DNA of 64,000 bases from Psococerastis gibbosa (GCA_963971405.1 OZ020484.1:6758001-6822000), one strand, 5' to 3'; positions 49,954 through 57,701 are shown, numbered from the stretch's first letter. A program made the numbers and translations. The notes: generated by a model not told the origin, from the sequence alone.

Positions 49954-52900
49954 TTCTTCTTCTTCTTCTTCTTCTTCTTCTTCTTCTTCTTCTTCTTCTT
50001 CTTCTTCTTCTTCTTCTTCTTCTTCTTCTTCTTCTTCCTCCTCTTCTTCTTCATACTAATTTTTGCCACAGAAGTCGCTAAGCCGTACCTCCAAATTGAA
50101 ATCGTTGAATTGTGTTGTGTATGCAGTTCATTGACGTTGGGGGTACATACTAATTAGACAAAGCAGAAGACTAGAGAATCTTCAATTGTTTTCACCTTCA
50201 AAAAACAACCGCTGTGTTTACTCACAAGTGTCAATAAGTGTAAGCCTGATTACCACATTACCACATACTGTCGATGTAGCGTGTATGTGTTTTTCCGTAT
50301 TCATAATGACTGATGGGCAAATATTTATTTTTCCGAACGATAGGATCATATACATTACTAGGAAAAATTATATTGGATTACTTGGATTGAACAGTTGCTT
50401 ACACAATATAATAGGTTATCTAGGTAATTAAAAAGGCTTCCAGATGGGAGACCGATGATGAGACAGGCGAATCCGGAAGATGGGTCGTGATCGATCTGAA
50501 TGTTTACTTCCAAGCATTTCAACAACATCTGCGGTTGGCATCTTCAGTGGTACTACGTAGACTTCCAAGATTGCATCTGAATTGTCCAGCTAAGTTTTAC
50601 ACTTTCAGATCGACCACGGCCTATTAGCCAGGATTCTCTCCTGTTCCAACCAGAGGCGTTTCTTCAATATTTTTCAGGAGGGTGTAGAAGGTGACAATTT
50701 CCTCGTCAATTTTTTATTTTTTCAATCGCAATTTACCCCCTGTGACACCAAGTGACATCCTGTACGCCTCTACAGCTTACGATTCTCGCAATCTCAATCT
50801 CGAATATATTTTTATTGTCACCAAGAACATCAGAAGTCATAACCATCTTCGTAGACAATTCTCCTTCTTCTAATGCCTCTTCTATCGAAGATTCGCGATC
50901 ATCATGGTAATTTGGACCCAAGAGAATGCTGATCTGAAAAGGGAAGTCGTGTTCTAGCCGTACCACTGCCTCAGGCTTTTCAGTCAAGGTGTTTTTCTTC
51001 TGCCGGGAGCCCTCTGTCCTTCTATCTTCCCTTGGATTATTACATCCAGAAGGCGATACTTTTCATTCCTCACCACATGCGGCCGAAGTATGTTAGTTTC
51101 TGTTTCTTAACCGTCAGCAGCAACACGCCTTCTGTATCCATTCGCCTCAGGACCTCAGCATTAGGGACACGATCTCTCCAGGATATGCGCAGTATTCGTC
51201 CCACATTTCCAATGCACTGATTATGTGACACCATAGCTTGTGTCAAAGTACACCCTCCATCCCATAAAGACAATCGCAGACAATGAACGGATGTAACTCC
51301 CTTGGCCTTGCACGCGCCAACTTAGTTACTATACTTAAACTTTGTAGATAATCTTCTTGATGCGACAACTAATATGCGTAAGATTTATAGACGGGCTACT
51401 GTACGTTTAACTTGTGCCATAGTGGCATCAATGTCGTCTATGTACGAGCCAGAGAAAATGAAGGTCTCCGGGAAGTCGGAATCAATGGATTGGTAGGCTA
51501 CTATTAGCACTGCCTACACGAAGACATTATTCTTCCGTTCTGATAATATCTAATAAGGGTCGCTACCACCATTATCTTCTTCTCATTCTTCCAATGCCTC
51601 TTCTATCGAATCGAAGACTGGCGATCATCATTGCAATCGTAGACACGTGGATACTCTACTTGGGACTCCCCAAAAAGAAGTCAAGTATGTTGAGTATCAT
51701 TCTTCAAATGCCTCTTCTATCGAAGATTTGCGAACATCATGGCGATAGATAGTAGTTACCATACTTCCGGACTCCCCAAATGGAGTCTAGTATGTAGAGT
51801 ATCAAATGTCATTAATCATTATGACTGTACTAGGGAATTGTAATGCAGTGGTTTCTCGTTGCCTTCTGCATCCTTGTGCCGTTGACTCTTCATTGAGTTC
51901 CTCCGCCTTCGGGGCCCAACCCCAGGAGAAAAGTGTCTTAGTAGAGGTTGCTTATTTAGTGTCGGCAACTATTCGCGCCGTCAGATAGCCATACTCGGGC
52001 TACTGGCCTACTGCAAGCCTACACAAGACGGTAGCCAGGATTTTTTCGGGGGGGGGGGGGGGGTAGAAATTTCATTGGGTATTACATAGTGGTTTTTATT
52101 TTTCCTCCCAAATTCCGATTCTATCTAGTATGAAGCCATTTCAATTCGGGGGGGGGGGGGGTTGAACCCCCATTGGCTACGGCCTTGAGCCTGCACCACT
52201 AGACTCACCCTCCAATTATGCCGCTGCTTGGTTGGGGACTGCTTATTCGTTGTACTCACAGCTAGCCACAATATCTGGTGGCCTTTGTGCTATCCGCCCC
52301 CTGCTAGTAGCCCTAGCATTATCAAAATTAACAAATAATGACTTTTTGTTCTATTACTGAGCCAACCTAGCGGAGTTATTTCCGTATTTCCCGTAAATTT
52401 TACATGACCACGGCCAATCTATGCTAGTGGCAGTCATATTCTACGCACCAACATTTAGAGGAACAACTCTTATATAGCCTAATAGAAGAGAGCGGCTGAA
52501 GAAGGAATTCCTGGATAACGGAAGGAGGACGCAGGAGCTCGAACGAAGCAAGAGCTGAAGAGGAAGGCACAGGACCGAGAGATCTGGAGGATGGTATGCA
52601 GGGAGTTGCTGCCAACCAATCGTTGTGATTGTGACCTCAGAGGAAGCCCTCTCTTATACGTTCAAGACTAGCGGGAATACCCAGCCCGCAGCCAACCTAT
52701 CAGGTTCTCCACCTGGGCACACAACCTATTCTTATTCCAATAAAACAATATACTGGCCATAAGTTTCCTCAAGGACTTGCACGACTACAACCTTTGATAT
52801 TGTTCGAGTACCAATATGGTACCTATGATAACAAAAAATGGGTACCTACTTCAATACGTCTGACACTTCAATAAATAGTTCTATTCATGTACTCAGTCAG

Positions 52901-55900
52901 GTTCTGGTTCAAGGGGGAATGGAAAAAAAATCCAATTAGGGCTTGACTCGACGTGCTAGGTATATAAGTACATATGTATAGCAAGTAGCACGTACGAACC
53001 TTGTTCCTCTTGGACGAAAAAACTGCTACAACCCAACAGGAACAGTGTCAGAACAGTGTAAACGGTCATTGAGACCATCGAAGAAATTAAATGGAACACT
53101 GCACCGGCCCTAGCACGTGGGAACACAGCTGCTGGTTCCTCATAAATTTTGAATTGAATTTCATTTATTTTAATTAGACATTTTAATTTCAATTTAATTT
53201 AATTTTTTATTTATAGTGATATATTTTGTGTAAACCTGCATACATGGTCTTAAAGGATGGAATCAAATTTATTTGATTTGATTTGATTTGACATACAGCT
53301 GCTGCAGGATATTTAGTGTTGACAAGTTGCTGCAAGCTAGAGATTCCAACAAGATGCACTTTGTTTCCTTACGCCAATTACTTTGATTCCTGAATTAGCT
53401 GATGCTGACCAAATAAGGCGTGTACCTATTCCACTGGTCAATATTCCGTCATTTATTATTTAAAAAAAGTTGAGATTTTTGTTTTAAGGAGACTATTATG
53501 TATATACTTATACTTATGGGGGCTATACCCCCCCCCCCCATTAGGTTCCTCAAAATCCGTAACACCCCAATATTTCAGCCTTATTTTAAAAAAAAAAAAA
53601 AAAAACGTATGTCATCTTAGCCCCCCCCCCCCTTGGTCTCATTCTAGATCCGCACCTGTACTTATATTATAATATTATATATATTATAATATATATAACA
53701 TATTGTAATATATAATATGGTAGCAGACTTTTTTTAATCCCAAATGACGGATTATTGACAGATGGAATAGCCGCCTAAGCTATGAGGTTCTGTAGGGACA
53801 GTTTTGGTCACTAGGTTCGCTGACGACAAACCGATATCCATATTATTCAAAATGGCCGCCGTTTGCATGTGAAAGCTAAGCTCTTAGCATCTAATTAATT
53901 CTTTAAATATTTTTACTATGCCTGGACCTTATTTCGTTGCATATAATTTGATATATATATTCTCCATGATTTATAGAAAAATATCACTTTAAAATAATTC
54001 GTAATTAAAAATAGTTTTAAAATAGTATTGAGGTTTATGGAAAAATCAACGCTTTGATATCATTGCAACTGGTGCTGCCATCTACAAAATGACGTCACAA
54101 ATGAACCTCATTGTTTTGTTTTTTTTTCAGTTGGCATGCCTGTTCGCCACTCATGCAACGCCCATCAATAAAATCCCTGACAACTATGACATCAATGAAA
54201 ACATGATCCCCGATGAAGATGTCGGAGACATTGAGGGCCTACTGCCGCCTCTGGAGACCTCCGTGGACTACTACTCCACAGGACTGGCAGGAGGCTCGCA
54301 AGAACCGTCAGTGGAAGTCCGCAACAGCTCGTACATCATGGACACCATCAGCAAAGTCTTCCGTCTCGCCAACTCGAGAGACGAAGATAAGGACACGGAG
54401 CCAAGTCAAGCTGACAAGGACTTCATGGAGCAGATGGCACAAGGTTAGTCGTACACAAACGCATCTGCTTCTACTAGTGATTGGATTTTTGGTTGGACCG
54501 AACCGCGTACCGAAGAAAGGAGAACCGAACCGAACCGACGAAAGTCCTGTTTGGGCCCGCGGCCCTCTGATCGTCTGTCCGTGGTTTCTACCAACAGCTG
54601 CCGATTCAGCAAGTCTTGCTGCTGCATAGCTGCTGCATAGCTGGCTCGGCATAGCATGTGTGATTATGAGTGTGATTTCCATGTGCAGTGGAAACAAAAA
54701 AATATAAAAGGTAGGCCTACCTACCAAAATTTGGTACCAATAAATGGTACCAAACAGGCCGACCGAAGAGATCCGTTATAAAACATAATATGACTGTACC
54801 AGACGTTCTCTATTAACAACTGATGTTCTTTACTGCAAAGAGTTTCAAACTCTACCACTAATAAAATTTAATAGATTCAAGGATTTTCTTCCTTAATAAG
54901 TTATTATATATAAAAAAAAATTGCACTTAATTCCACAACATTGGCCTAATTCTAAAACTCTCTCATGGATTTTTGTCCTTCTACAAGTAATGGATTTCCC
55001 CCCACTTTTTTTCAATTTTACTAAGATTCAAAAAGTTCTTTTATAAACGAACTAGTTAGAGTTTAATGACACCTTATGAAGCTTGCGGGACTAAACAAAA
55101 TATCCTTTTTGTCCCAATGTTAAAGTTGTTACACCATTGCATACTTTCAAAATTGCAGGCTCTATTGCATTGTTTGCTCTGTTTGGTAAATGTACTAGAC
55201 TGCAGCGTGTCTTTATGCGTTAGCTAGGCCCATATCTCTGTCCACAAAAATATGTTTTGACGGTACAATTCTGAATCCACCCCTTTATTTACAGTAATAA
55301 AGTCAGGACATGTAGCGTAGTGGTACGGACTCTGACTTTCACCCGAAAGGTTGTTGGTTCGAGTCCCACACTGGTTAGATTTTCTGGCCATGCTTTGGAG
55401 GGCATGTAAAGCAGGCGGTCCCGGGCCTTCCTAGTTGAGTGTAAGAGAGGGCTTTATAGCCCTAACTCCGCTAGGTTGGCTTAGTAATAGAAACAATAAA
55501 AAGTCCTTATTTATTTATTTATGTATTTATTACAAGCTGTAGGCTACCATAGCTGGGACGTAGGTTCGTATGGGTACTGATATTATTGTATAAATATAAA
55601 ACATTCTTAAACTTTGAACATCCCCTTATTTTAATAGACGACGACCCTGACTGTAGCTTTACTGTTTTTTTTTTTTTAAGTTATGGTAGGCCTAGATAAT
55701 TTGAAGTTACCTTACAATAATTACAGTACATTACATAACACAAGGCAGAAAAAAAAACAGTTGAAATAACCTAGGAAGACAGAATCTGAATTTACATACT
55801 ACAATAATACCAAACTTGTGTAAGTTTATGTGTTTTCATAACAGTCATTTTTTTTTTATATAGGCTATATAAAATCACCATAGAGCTGCTGAGGGTACTG

Positions 55901-56575
55901 TAGTTTTCCATCACACAAGCGAGACAGCGTACTTATAAATAAATCCCTTCTGACAAAAAAAAAACTTTTTCTAATGGGCCTACATTTACATCATAATTCT
56001 AGCAGTAAAATAAGCATTTCATCTGTTAAGGTTTCGCAAGTCTCTTCGGGACCAACCTCCCTAAAACCGATGACGACAGCAACCGCAGACCCGTCTTCAA
56101 GATCAGCTCCGACGGTTTGTCACTTGAATTCGCAGCCACTGACGACAAAATCGACGAAGTCAATGTACGCGAAGAAACTTCTGCCTATACTACTCCTGCT
56201 ATCATCGACGAATCAGAAGGACTCGACAGAACTACCTTGCAGGACGACATGACCACAAGCGAAGAGCCCATGCAGTCTGATGAAGCCCAACCACGAAGCG
56301 ACGATTCCGATGCTGGTACTGACTTCTTGAAGACGCTTTGGGACACCGTTAAGACATCACTCGAATACGCAAGTAGACTTATTTTTGGTGGGGACCAGCC
56401 TGCTGAGAAGTCTTCGGCTGATTCCGTGACCACCGTAGCACCATCTTCTTCCAACGTTGGTGGCGGGTTGGTAGCACTAGAGGAGCCTCTGACGAGACAT
56501 CACCTGCCGTCGCAGGAGTTTGAGAAGGGTGGGCGGGACGTTGATGCGCTTTTGTACGGCAGGGGGATCGCTTGA
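34368..56575 (+). CDS. Novel acidic secreted protein, 3 exons with a 19.7-kb first intron
   Basis: Joining 34368-34397, 54131-54443 and 56031-56575 gives 888 bases, about 295 residues. The N-terminus MAVYSFLIVL-LACLFATHA-TP is a textbook signal peptide with likely cleavage after THA, and is created exactly by the exon 1/2 splice. The mature chain is acidic, rich in Asp, Glu, Ser and Thr, with one early N-glycosylation site (NSS). It has two predicted amphipathic stretches (YIMDTISKVFRLANS and FLKTLWDTVKTSLEYASRLI) and a His/Arg-containing tail. There are no cysteines outside the signal peptide, no transmembrane segment and no known domain. I do not recognise the family. The 5' exon is inferred; exons 2 and 3 are better supported. 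Confidence 0.72.
34436..35371 (+). mobile_element. (GTCT)n-bearing element, full copy
   Basis: The left hairpin is slightly shortened (GCTATCCAATTTATACGTAG). (GTCT)n at about 34558-34600, conserved GATTTCCGGGCAAACTACTC, C-run at 35176-35185, right end TTCGAGTAAACTCGGACCGG. A GAA-rich insertion (about 35265-35320) lies near the right end. Confidence 0.8.
35790..36318 (-). mobile_element. (GTCT)n element fragment carrying a CCTGATCATGG MITE
   Basis: Element sequence TTTTGTGAACCTGCA is interrupted at about 35818 by a 420-bp insert. It resumes at about 36242 with CTGCATGCCAAATATGATC and AACAGACACAAATGC. The insert has inverted ends GCCTGATCATGGCGATTA and AATTGCCATGATCAGG and a CTGCA duplication at both edges. 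Its interior is AT-rich and has no ORF. Confidence 0.7.
36319..36496 (+). repeat. tRNA-like SINE copy, tail split by an insertion
   Basis: GACATGTAGAGTAGTGGTAC to GGCTTAGTAATAGAACAAAA. The tail continues at about 37623 (AAAAGGTCAATATTTATTTA) after a (GTCT)n element. Confidence 0.82.
36497..37622 (-). mobile_element. (GTCT)n element inserted in a SINE tail, itself interrupted
   Basis: GAACCGGTCCTAGTTTACTC at the left and TACGTATAAATTGGAAAGC at the right fix both element ends exactly against SINE tail sequence. An internal insertion of about 340 bp (36613-36955) carries GGCTCGGATCTAG and C/G runs (C run at about 36927-36943). (GACA)n at about 37459-37497. Confidence 0.82.
37655..37925 (-). mobile_element. 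(GTCT)n element fragment with a small MITE inside
   Basis: ACTTTTCGTAAAAAACAATT then GGTTCCTG, interrupted at about 37697-37851 by a small element with inverted ends (CTACCATGGCGATTAGTA and TAATCGCCATAGTAG). It resumes CTGGGATCTCAAAACGTG and ends at the altered left hairpin. Confidence 0.65.
38328..38620. repeat. Palindromic G-run/C-run sequence
   Basis: GGCGGAACCACGGGGG on one side and CCCCCTAAATTTTCTGCTGT with ATCCGCCC on the other suggest a small inverted-repeat element of about 180 bp with homopolymer runs near its ends. A second C-run is at 38590-38600. Exact ends unclear. Confidence 0.45.
38672..39145. mobile_element. PIF/Harbinger-type MITE, second subfamily
   Basis: Ends GGCGCTTATTCCACCTACGT and its inverse ACTTCAGG-type end GTAGGTGGAATAAGCGCC, flanked by TTA on both sides (38669-38671 and 39146-39148). 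It shares the TTGATCAATTTTAACTATGG core with the first subfamily, but its terminal blocks (TCAATAGTCAATGTGGTATT) differ. 474 bp. Confidence 0.85.
39290..39375 (+). repeat. Fragment of a second tRNA-like repeat
   Basis: GTAGATTGTGGGTTCGAATC(CCGCC) contains a perfect pol III B box, followed by CAGTTTTTCTATATCCTCTA. The same downstream block forms the inverted element at 61580-61682. Confidence 0.5.
39380..40376. other. Stretch with no supported gene
   Basis: AT-rich with C/G runs at 39459-39464 and 40068-40081 and a pyrimidine-rich block at 40140-40200. No repeat copy recognised. Confidence 0.45.
40380..40441. repeat. (ATTC)n microsatellite
   Basis: About 60 bp of ATTC repeats with a few ATCA changes, ending directly before the left end of a (GTCT)n element. 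Confidence 0.9.
40447..41353 (+). mobile_element. (GTCT)n-bearing element, best complete copy
   Basis: 907 bp. Left hairpin TTGCTTTCCAATTTATACGT/AGTATAAGGAAAGC; (GTCT)n with a short (CT)n at about 40570-40640; GCGTCGATTTCCGGGCAAAC; CGGCTCCAATGATTTC; C-run at 41218-41236; right end AAATTGGAAAGCATGTTCGA and AGTAAACTCGGAGCGGTTC. Both ends share an inverted GCTTTCCAATTTAT-type block. No ORF of note, so non-autonomous. Confidence 0.85.
41705..41850. repeat. ACGGCC-type dispersed repeat copy
   Basis: CTCTCACGGCCGGAGTC, GAAACAGTGGAATCCGGGAT, GGCCGTGGTCGATCTGAAAG, TCTTCAGTGGCGCTG and, inverted, GACCACGGCCTATGAG plus ATTCTACTGTTTCTT. The arms form an inverted repeat around a short centre. Confidence 0.65.
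41851..42884. other. Stretch with no supported gene
   Basis: No splice-bounded coding block seen. A G-run at 42644-42658 lies in a block like those at 27640-28300. Confidence 0.45.
42885..43605 (-). mobile_element. (GTCT)n element, truncated copy lacking most of the microsatellite
   Basis: CAGGGAATGCAATTTATTGA, C-run at 43170-43185, GAGCCATTTTTTAGAGAA, CCGCCGAGTAGTTTGCCCAC, then only GGGAGACAGAAATG where the (GACA)n tract should be, and the left hairpin CCTAATACTACGTATAA. The right end is missing. Confidence 0.75.
43618..43762 (+). repeat. R1 repeat copy
   Basis: ATATAAACAATTTAATGAAT, GTTAGTACCCGTGTTGAGTT, ACCTGGCCATTGAAGTAGAT. Same family as 211-361. Confidence 0.65.
44099..44483. mobile_element. 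PIF/Harbinger-type MITE with TAA duplication
   Basis: GGCGCGGTTTCCACCGACCG at the left and GGTCGGTGGAAACCCCGCC at the right, flanked by TAA (44096-44098) and TAA (44484-44486). Core ACTCTATGATTATTGGTCAA, inverted relative to the copies at 9653-19789. Confidence 0.88.
44640..44868 (+). repeat. tRNA-like SINE copy
   Basis: GACATGTACAGTTGTGCTAC, TTGTTGCTTCGAGTCTCACA, GCAGGCGGGCCCCGGG, tail (TTTA)n. Confidence 0.8.
44869..45050 (+). repeat. Dispersed repeat, reference copy
   Basis: Directly follows the SINE: CCCATGTCCCTTGTCCAATG, TTTGTATTGTTTCCGTATCA, CGATGTCAACCTAGACCCGC, GACAAGCTGAGACAAGCTTA. Other copies: 13565-13760 (inverted), 46945-47045, and a fragment at about 650-730. Confidence 0.5.
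45051..45850. other. No gene; one dispersed-repeat fragment
   Basis: Positions 45480-45600 match the repeat at 26300-26520 (GATTATAGTGGATTCCGAAC, GTGAAGTCACACGATTA, TCGGAGGTGACCAGGAC). A small hairpin (TGTCCTATG ... CATAGGACA) lies at about 45450-45475. Confidence 0.5.
45855..46065 (-). repeat. tRNA-like SINE copy, near consensus
   Basis: The reverse complement reads GACATGTAGCGTAGTGGTAC, TTCACCCGAAAGGTTGTTGG, GTTCGAGTCCCACACTGGCT, TCCTAGTTGAGTGTAAGAGA. A box and B box both intact. Inserted beside an RTE-type LINE fragment. Confidence 0.85.
46068..46372 (+). mobile_element. LINE fragment (RTE-like C-terminus)
   Basis: Broken frames spell LEAMENRISAFEMWIYR, RDRV-RVPNG, KKRKLTYFG, VIIQGKIEG and APGSRKKSWLKNLR. 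This order (AFEMW ... W-x-DRV ... KRKL-YFGH ... IIQGKI-G-RG-GR) is the usual tail of many RTE/Jockey-type LINE proteins. A related inverted fragment lies at 50735-51275. Confidence 0.7.
46375..46545 (-). repeat. tRNA-like SINE copy, diverged
   Basis: Inverse of the body (ACCAACCTAGCTCAGTTAGG, CTCAACTAGAAAAGCCCGG) and tRNA part (ACTCGAACCTATACCCTTTC). Several deletions, older than its neighbour at 45855. Confidence 0.7.
47175..48175 (+). mobile_element. Deleted LINE with (ATT)n tracts
   Basis: An endonuclease start (VLHLNIRSLKK ... NPEIISI, 47270-47375) is followed, after deletion, by a C-terminal block at about 47790-48015 (NKRQLRNVDTLRQNIPITHN, GRRLNETVLPEIFNKLPLKL, then stop). (ATT)n microsatellites flank and interrupt it (47177-47229 and 47659-47745). 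A frame beyond the stop is absent. Confidence 0.75.
48507..48652 (-). repeat. R1 repeat, inverted copy
   Basis: ATCGACTTCGACGGCAAGAT, TTGTCGCAACTCAACACGGG, GTTTGTATGCGATTAACCTT. Confidence 0.65.
48655..49435. other. Intronic stretch, no feature
   Basis: Within the giant first intron of the secreted-protein gene. A short (GTCT)n-element scrap (ATCATGTCTCGGGAC ... GGGCTAACTCAATTTAAC) is at about 49022-49077. Nothing else recognised. Confidence 0.45.
49440..49512 (-). repeat. LINE 3'-end scrap, inverse of 52560-52640
   Basis: GGTCACAATCACACAATC then TTGGTTGGCAGCAACTCCCT and TCGGTCCT match the inverse of the end of the LINE fragment at 52480-52680 (R-E-L-L-P-T-N-R). Confidence 0.6.
49513..50057. 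repeat. TTC/GAA tract of about 545 bp with 21-bp higher-order repeat
   Basis: Pure polypyrimidine on the plus strand (one A at about 49573). From about 49730 to 49930, CCTCC blocks interrupt TTC runs at a regular 21-bp step (CCTCCTCTTCTTCTTCTTCTT without gaps). The right part is uninterrupted (TTC)n of about 100 bp. Apparent poly-Ser, poly-Leu and poly-Lys frames are by-products. Such mirror-symmetric tracts can form triplex DNA. Confidence 0.95.
50440..50660. repeat. ACGGCC-type dispersed repeat copy
   Basis: GAATCCGGAAGATGGGTCGT, GATCGATCTGAATGTTTACT, ACATCTGCGGTTGGCATCTT, and an inverted arm TCAGATCGACCACGGCCTAT plus GGATTCTC. Longest copy in the window. Confidence 0.65.
50735..51275 (-). 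mobile_element. LINE fragment (RTE-like C-terminus), inverted
   Basis: The minus strand reads NVGRILRISWRDRVPNAEVL, RRMDTEGVLLLTVKKQKLTY and FGRM, then a broken tail including NNPREDRR. Same tail family as 46068-46372, better preserved. Confidence 0.75.
51276..52020. repeat. Intronic stretch with a short tandem block
   Basis: AATGCCTCTTCTATCGAAGA with GCGAACATCATGG recurs near 51595, 51710 and, outside, 50870. ACTCCCCAAA-TGGAGTCTAGTATG-type flanks recur twice, giving about two units of 110 bp. Nothing coding. Confidence 0.5.
52020..52192. repeat. Small element with G-runs and inverted GTAGCCA ends
   Basis: GGTAGCCAGGATTTTTTC, then a run of about 16 G. Later a run of about 12 G, GTTGAACCCCCATTGGCTAC. 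The outer GGTAGCCA and TGGCTAC(GG) are inverted repeats, so this looks like a short MITE. Confidence 0.55.
52340..52380 (-). repeat. tRNA-like SINE tail fragment
   Basis: GACTTTTTGTTCTATTACTG(AGCCAACCTAGCGGAGTTA): the inverse of the SINE 3' end only. Confidence 0.7.
52480..52680 (+). mobile_element. LINE 3'-end fragment
   Basis: Frame: a charged stretch (AEEEAQDREIWRMVCRELLP, TNRCDCDLRGSPLLYVQD) to TAG, followed by CAATAAAACAATATAC about 60 bp later. It resembles the basic tail of a non-LTR element, with a matching inverted scrap at 49440-49512. Confidence 0.5.
53510..53640. repeat. C-run element fragment related to 36700-36955
   Basis: GGGGGCTATA then a C-run (53529-53539), ATTAGGTTCCTCAAAA, an A-run, a second C-run (53619-53631) and ATTCTAGATCCGCACCTG. 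Blocks are the inverse of those at 36705-36950 (GGCTCGGATCTAGA ... AGGAACCTAATGGGGGGC). Confidence 0.6.
53782..54111. mobile_element. MITE family ATGAGGTTC, inverted copy ending 19 bp before an exon
   Basis: ATGAGGTTCTGTAGGGACAG to CACAAATGAACCTCAT, 330 bp, inverse of 8123-8464 and 62551-62873. It ends 19 bp before exon 2 of the secreted-protein gene and contributes two in-frame ATG codons upstream of it. Confidence 0.85.
54131..54443 (+). CDS. Secreted-protein gene, exon 2
   Basis: Acceptor TTTTGTTTTTTTTTCAG. Phase 0 start LACLFATHATPINKIPDNYD. It ends ...DFMEQMAQ plus one base before donor GTTAGT. The frame is also open upstream to ATGs at 54089 and 54101, giving an alternative signal peptide MNLIVLFFFQLACLFATHA without splicing. 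That reading would use the MITE and the polypyrimidine tract as coding sequence, and I rate it less likely. Confidence 0.82.
54444..56030 (+). other. Intron 2 of the secreted-protein gene
   Basis: AT-rich, with a single full SINE (55303-55522). No other feature recognised. The acceptor at its end (TTTCATCTGTTAAG) has an AAG rather than a CAG. Confidence 0.7.
55303..55522 (+). repeat. tRNA-like SINE copy, near consensus
   Basis: GACATGTAGCGTAGTGGTAC (A box TAGCGTAGTGG fits TRGYNNARNGG), TTGGTTCGAGTCCCACACTG (B box), tail AAACAATAAAAAGTCC and (TTTA)n. Best copy for defining the family. Confidence 0.88.
56031..56575 (+). CDS. Secreted-protein gene, exon 3 and stop
   Basis: The frame continues exactly from exon 2 (G|GT), reading GFASLFGTNLPKTDDDSNRR, then an acidic Ser/Thr-rich central part, FLKTLWDTVKTSLEYASRLI, a Ser/Val/Thr linker and a final LPSQEFEKGGRDVDALLYGR-GIA with TGA at 56573-56575. 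An in-frame TAA just before the acceptor means the exon cannot begin earlier. Confidence 0.82.
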
Positions 56576-57130
56576 GTGATTGTTTTAGAGATGGGAGTAA
56601 ATGATTGGAATGTACTGAATATGTGTCTCCTCTACAGAAAATCTGGTTATGCAACAGTACCCAGTAATTATGACTGATGTCAAATGATTCACCTGCATTC
56701 TGCAAGAAGGATACTGTAATACTCCTAAGTTAGTTAAGTTGAAGCCAGAACGAGTTGTTTGAAAGATCTGTTTTCTCAACTGCAAGGGTAAATTTAAAAT
56801 CTAACCCATGCTTAAATGTTAGGGAAGTTTTAATGTTTAATTGTTTTAATGGAATTCACCTAAAAAATTACTGATTATGCAACTGTGCACTTTTAGAGCC
56901 CATTGGGTTGACCGTTCATGCAGAGGTGCTAAATTTAATTTCTTACCATATTATATTGTACATTTTGTGTGACTGACAACTTTGTTGAAGGTCTCCTGCA
57001 AAATAATGGTTATGTAATCATAATTTTTATATTCTGCTGACCCTTCCTTTTTCAGTAAGAATCTGCACAGCTCAGTATTGAATGGAAAAAAAAAAACGAA
57101 AATCTGCGATACACTATAAATAAAATATAG
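56576..57130 (+). promoter_or_regulatory. Probable 3' UTR with polyadenylation signal at 57119
   Basis: AATAAA at 57119-57124 in an AT-rich context about 545 bp after the stop. A second AATAAA at about 57438 sits by a SINE and is less likely. No repeat copy lies between the stop and the signal. Confidence 0.5.
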
Positions 57131-57447
57131 TTTTAAGTCACAATTGGGCGTATTGTATGTTTAGAAGTAATTTTACCGTTGAACTAAGCTGTGATTATTG
57201 TCCTACACGATAAGATTTAATATACTATGTATTGTAAAGAAGTATGCTATGTAATGCTATTTATCTTTTTGTAAAAAAAAAAGGAAGAAAAAGGAAGAAA
57301 AATGTTACATAATTACCATATTCCCATTGAATTCTGATAGCCCGCTCAATGTGGTCAATAGTTTTTGCCTTATATTGTTAACCAATTGTATAAAGAGCAA
57401 ATCTACCAATCTACTAGGCCTTTTAAAAATTTTTAAAAATAAAGTAT

Positions 57448-57640
57448 TGACTTTTTTGTTCTATTACTAAGCCAACCTAGCGGAGTTAGGACTGTAAAGC
57501 CCTCTCTTACACTCAACTAGGAAAGCCCGGGACCGCCTGCTTTCCATGCCCTCCAAAGCATGGCCAGGAAATGTAGGACTCGAACCAACAACCTTTCGGG
57601 TGAAAGTCAGAGTCCCTTCCACTATTCTACATGTCTTGTA
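57448..57640 (-). repeat. tRNA-like SINE copy
   Basis: Inverse of the tail (TTTTTTGTTCTATTACTAAG), body and tRNA part (GACTCGAACCAACAACCTTT, CGGGTGAAAGTCAGAGTCC), with a 16-bp deletion before the B box side. Followed by a G-run at 57653-57663. Confidence 0.8.
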
Positions 57641-57701
57641 AGTGAAATGCGTAGGGGGGGGGGGCGGTACTCAGATTTGCTCTGAACTGAAAGCCCACTT
57701 A

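Noticed and set aside
49358-50081. Open frames of 191-233 codons with long poly-Ser, poly-Leu or poly-Lys/Arg
   Set aside because: They are the translation of a TTC/GAA microsatellite with 21-bp interruptions; all three phases and the opposite strand are open for the same reason.
54213-54727. Overlapping frames of about 138 codons on both strands over exon 2 of the secreted-protein gene
   Set aside because: Shadows of the real frame: they lack a signal peptide, ignore the GTTAGT donor and run into the intron.
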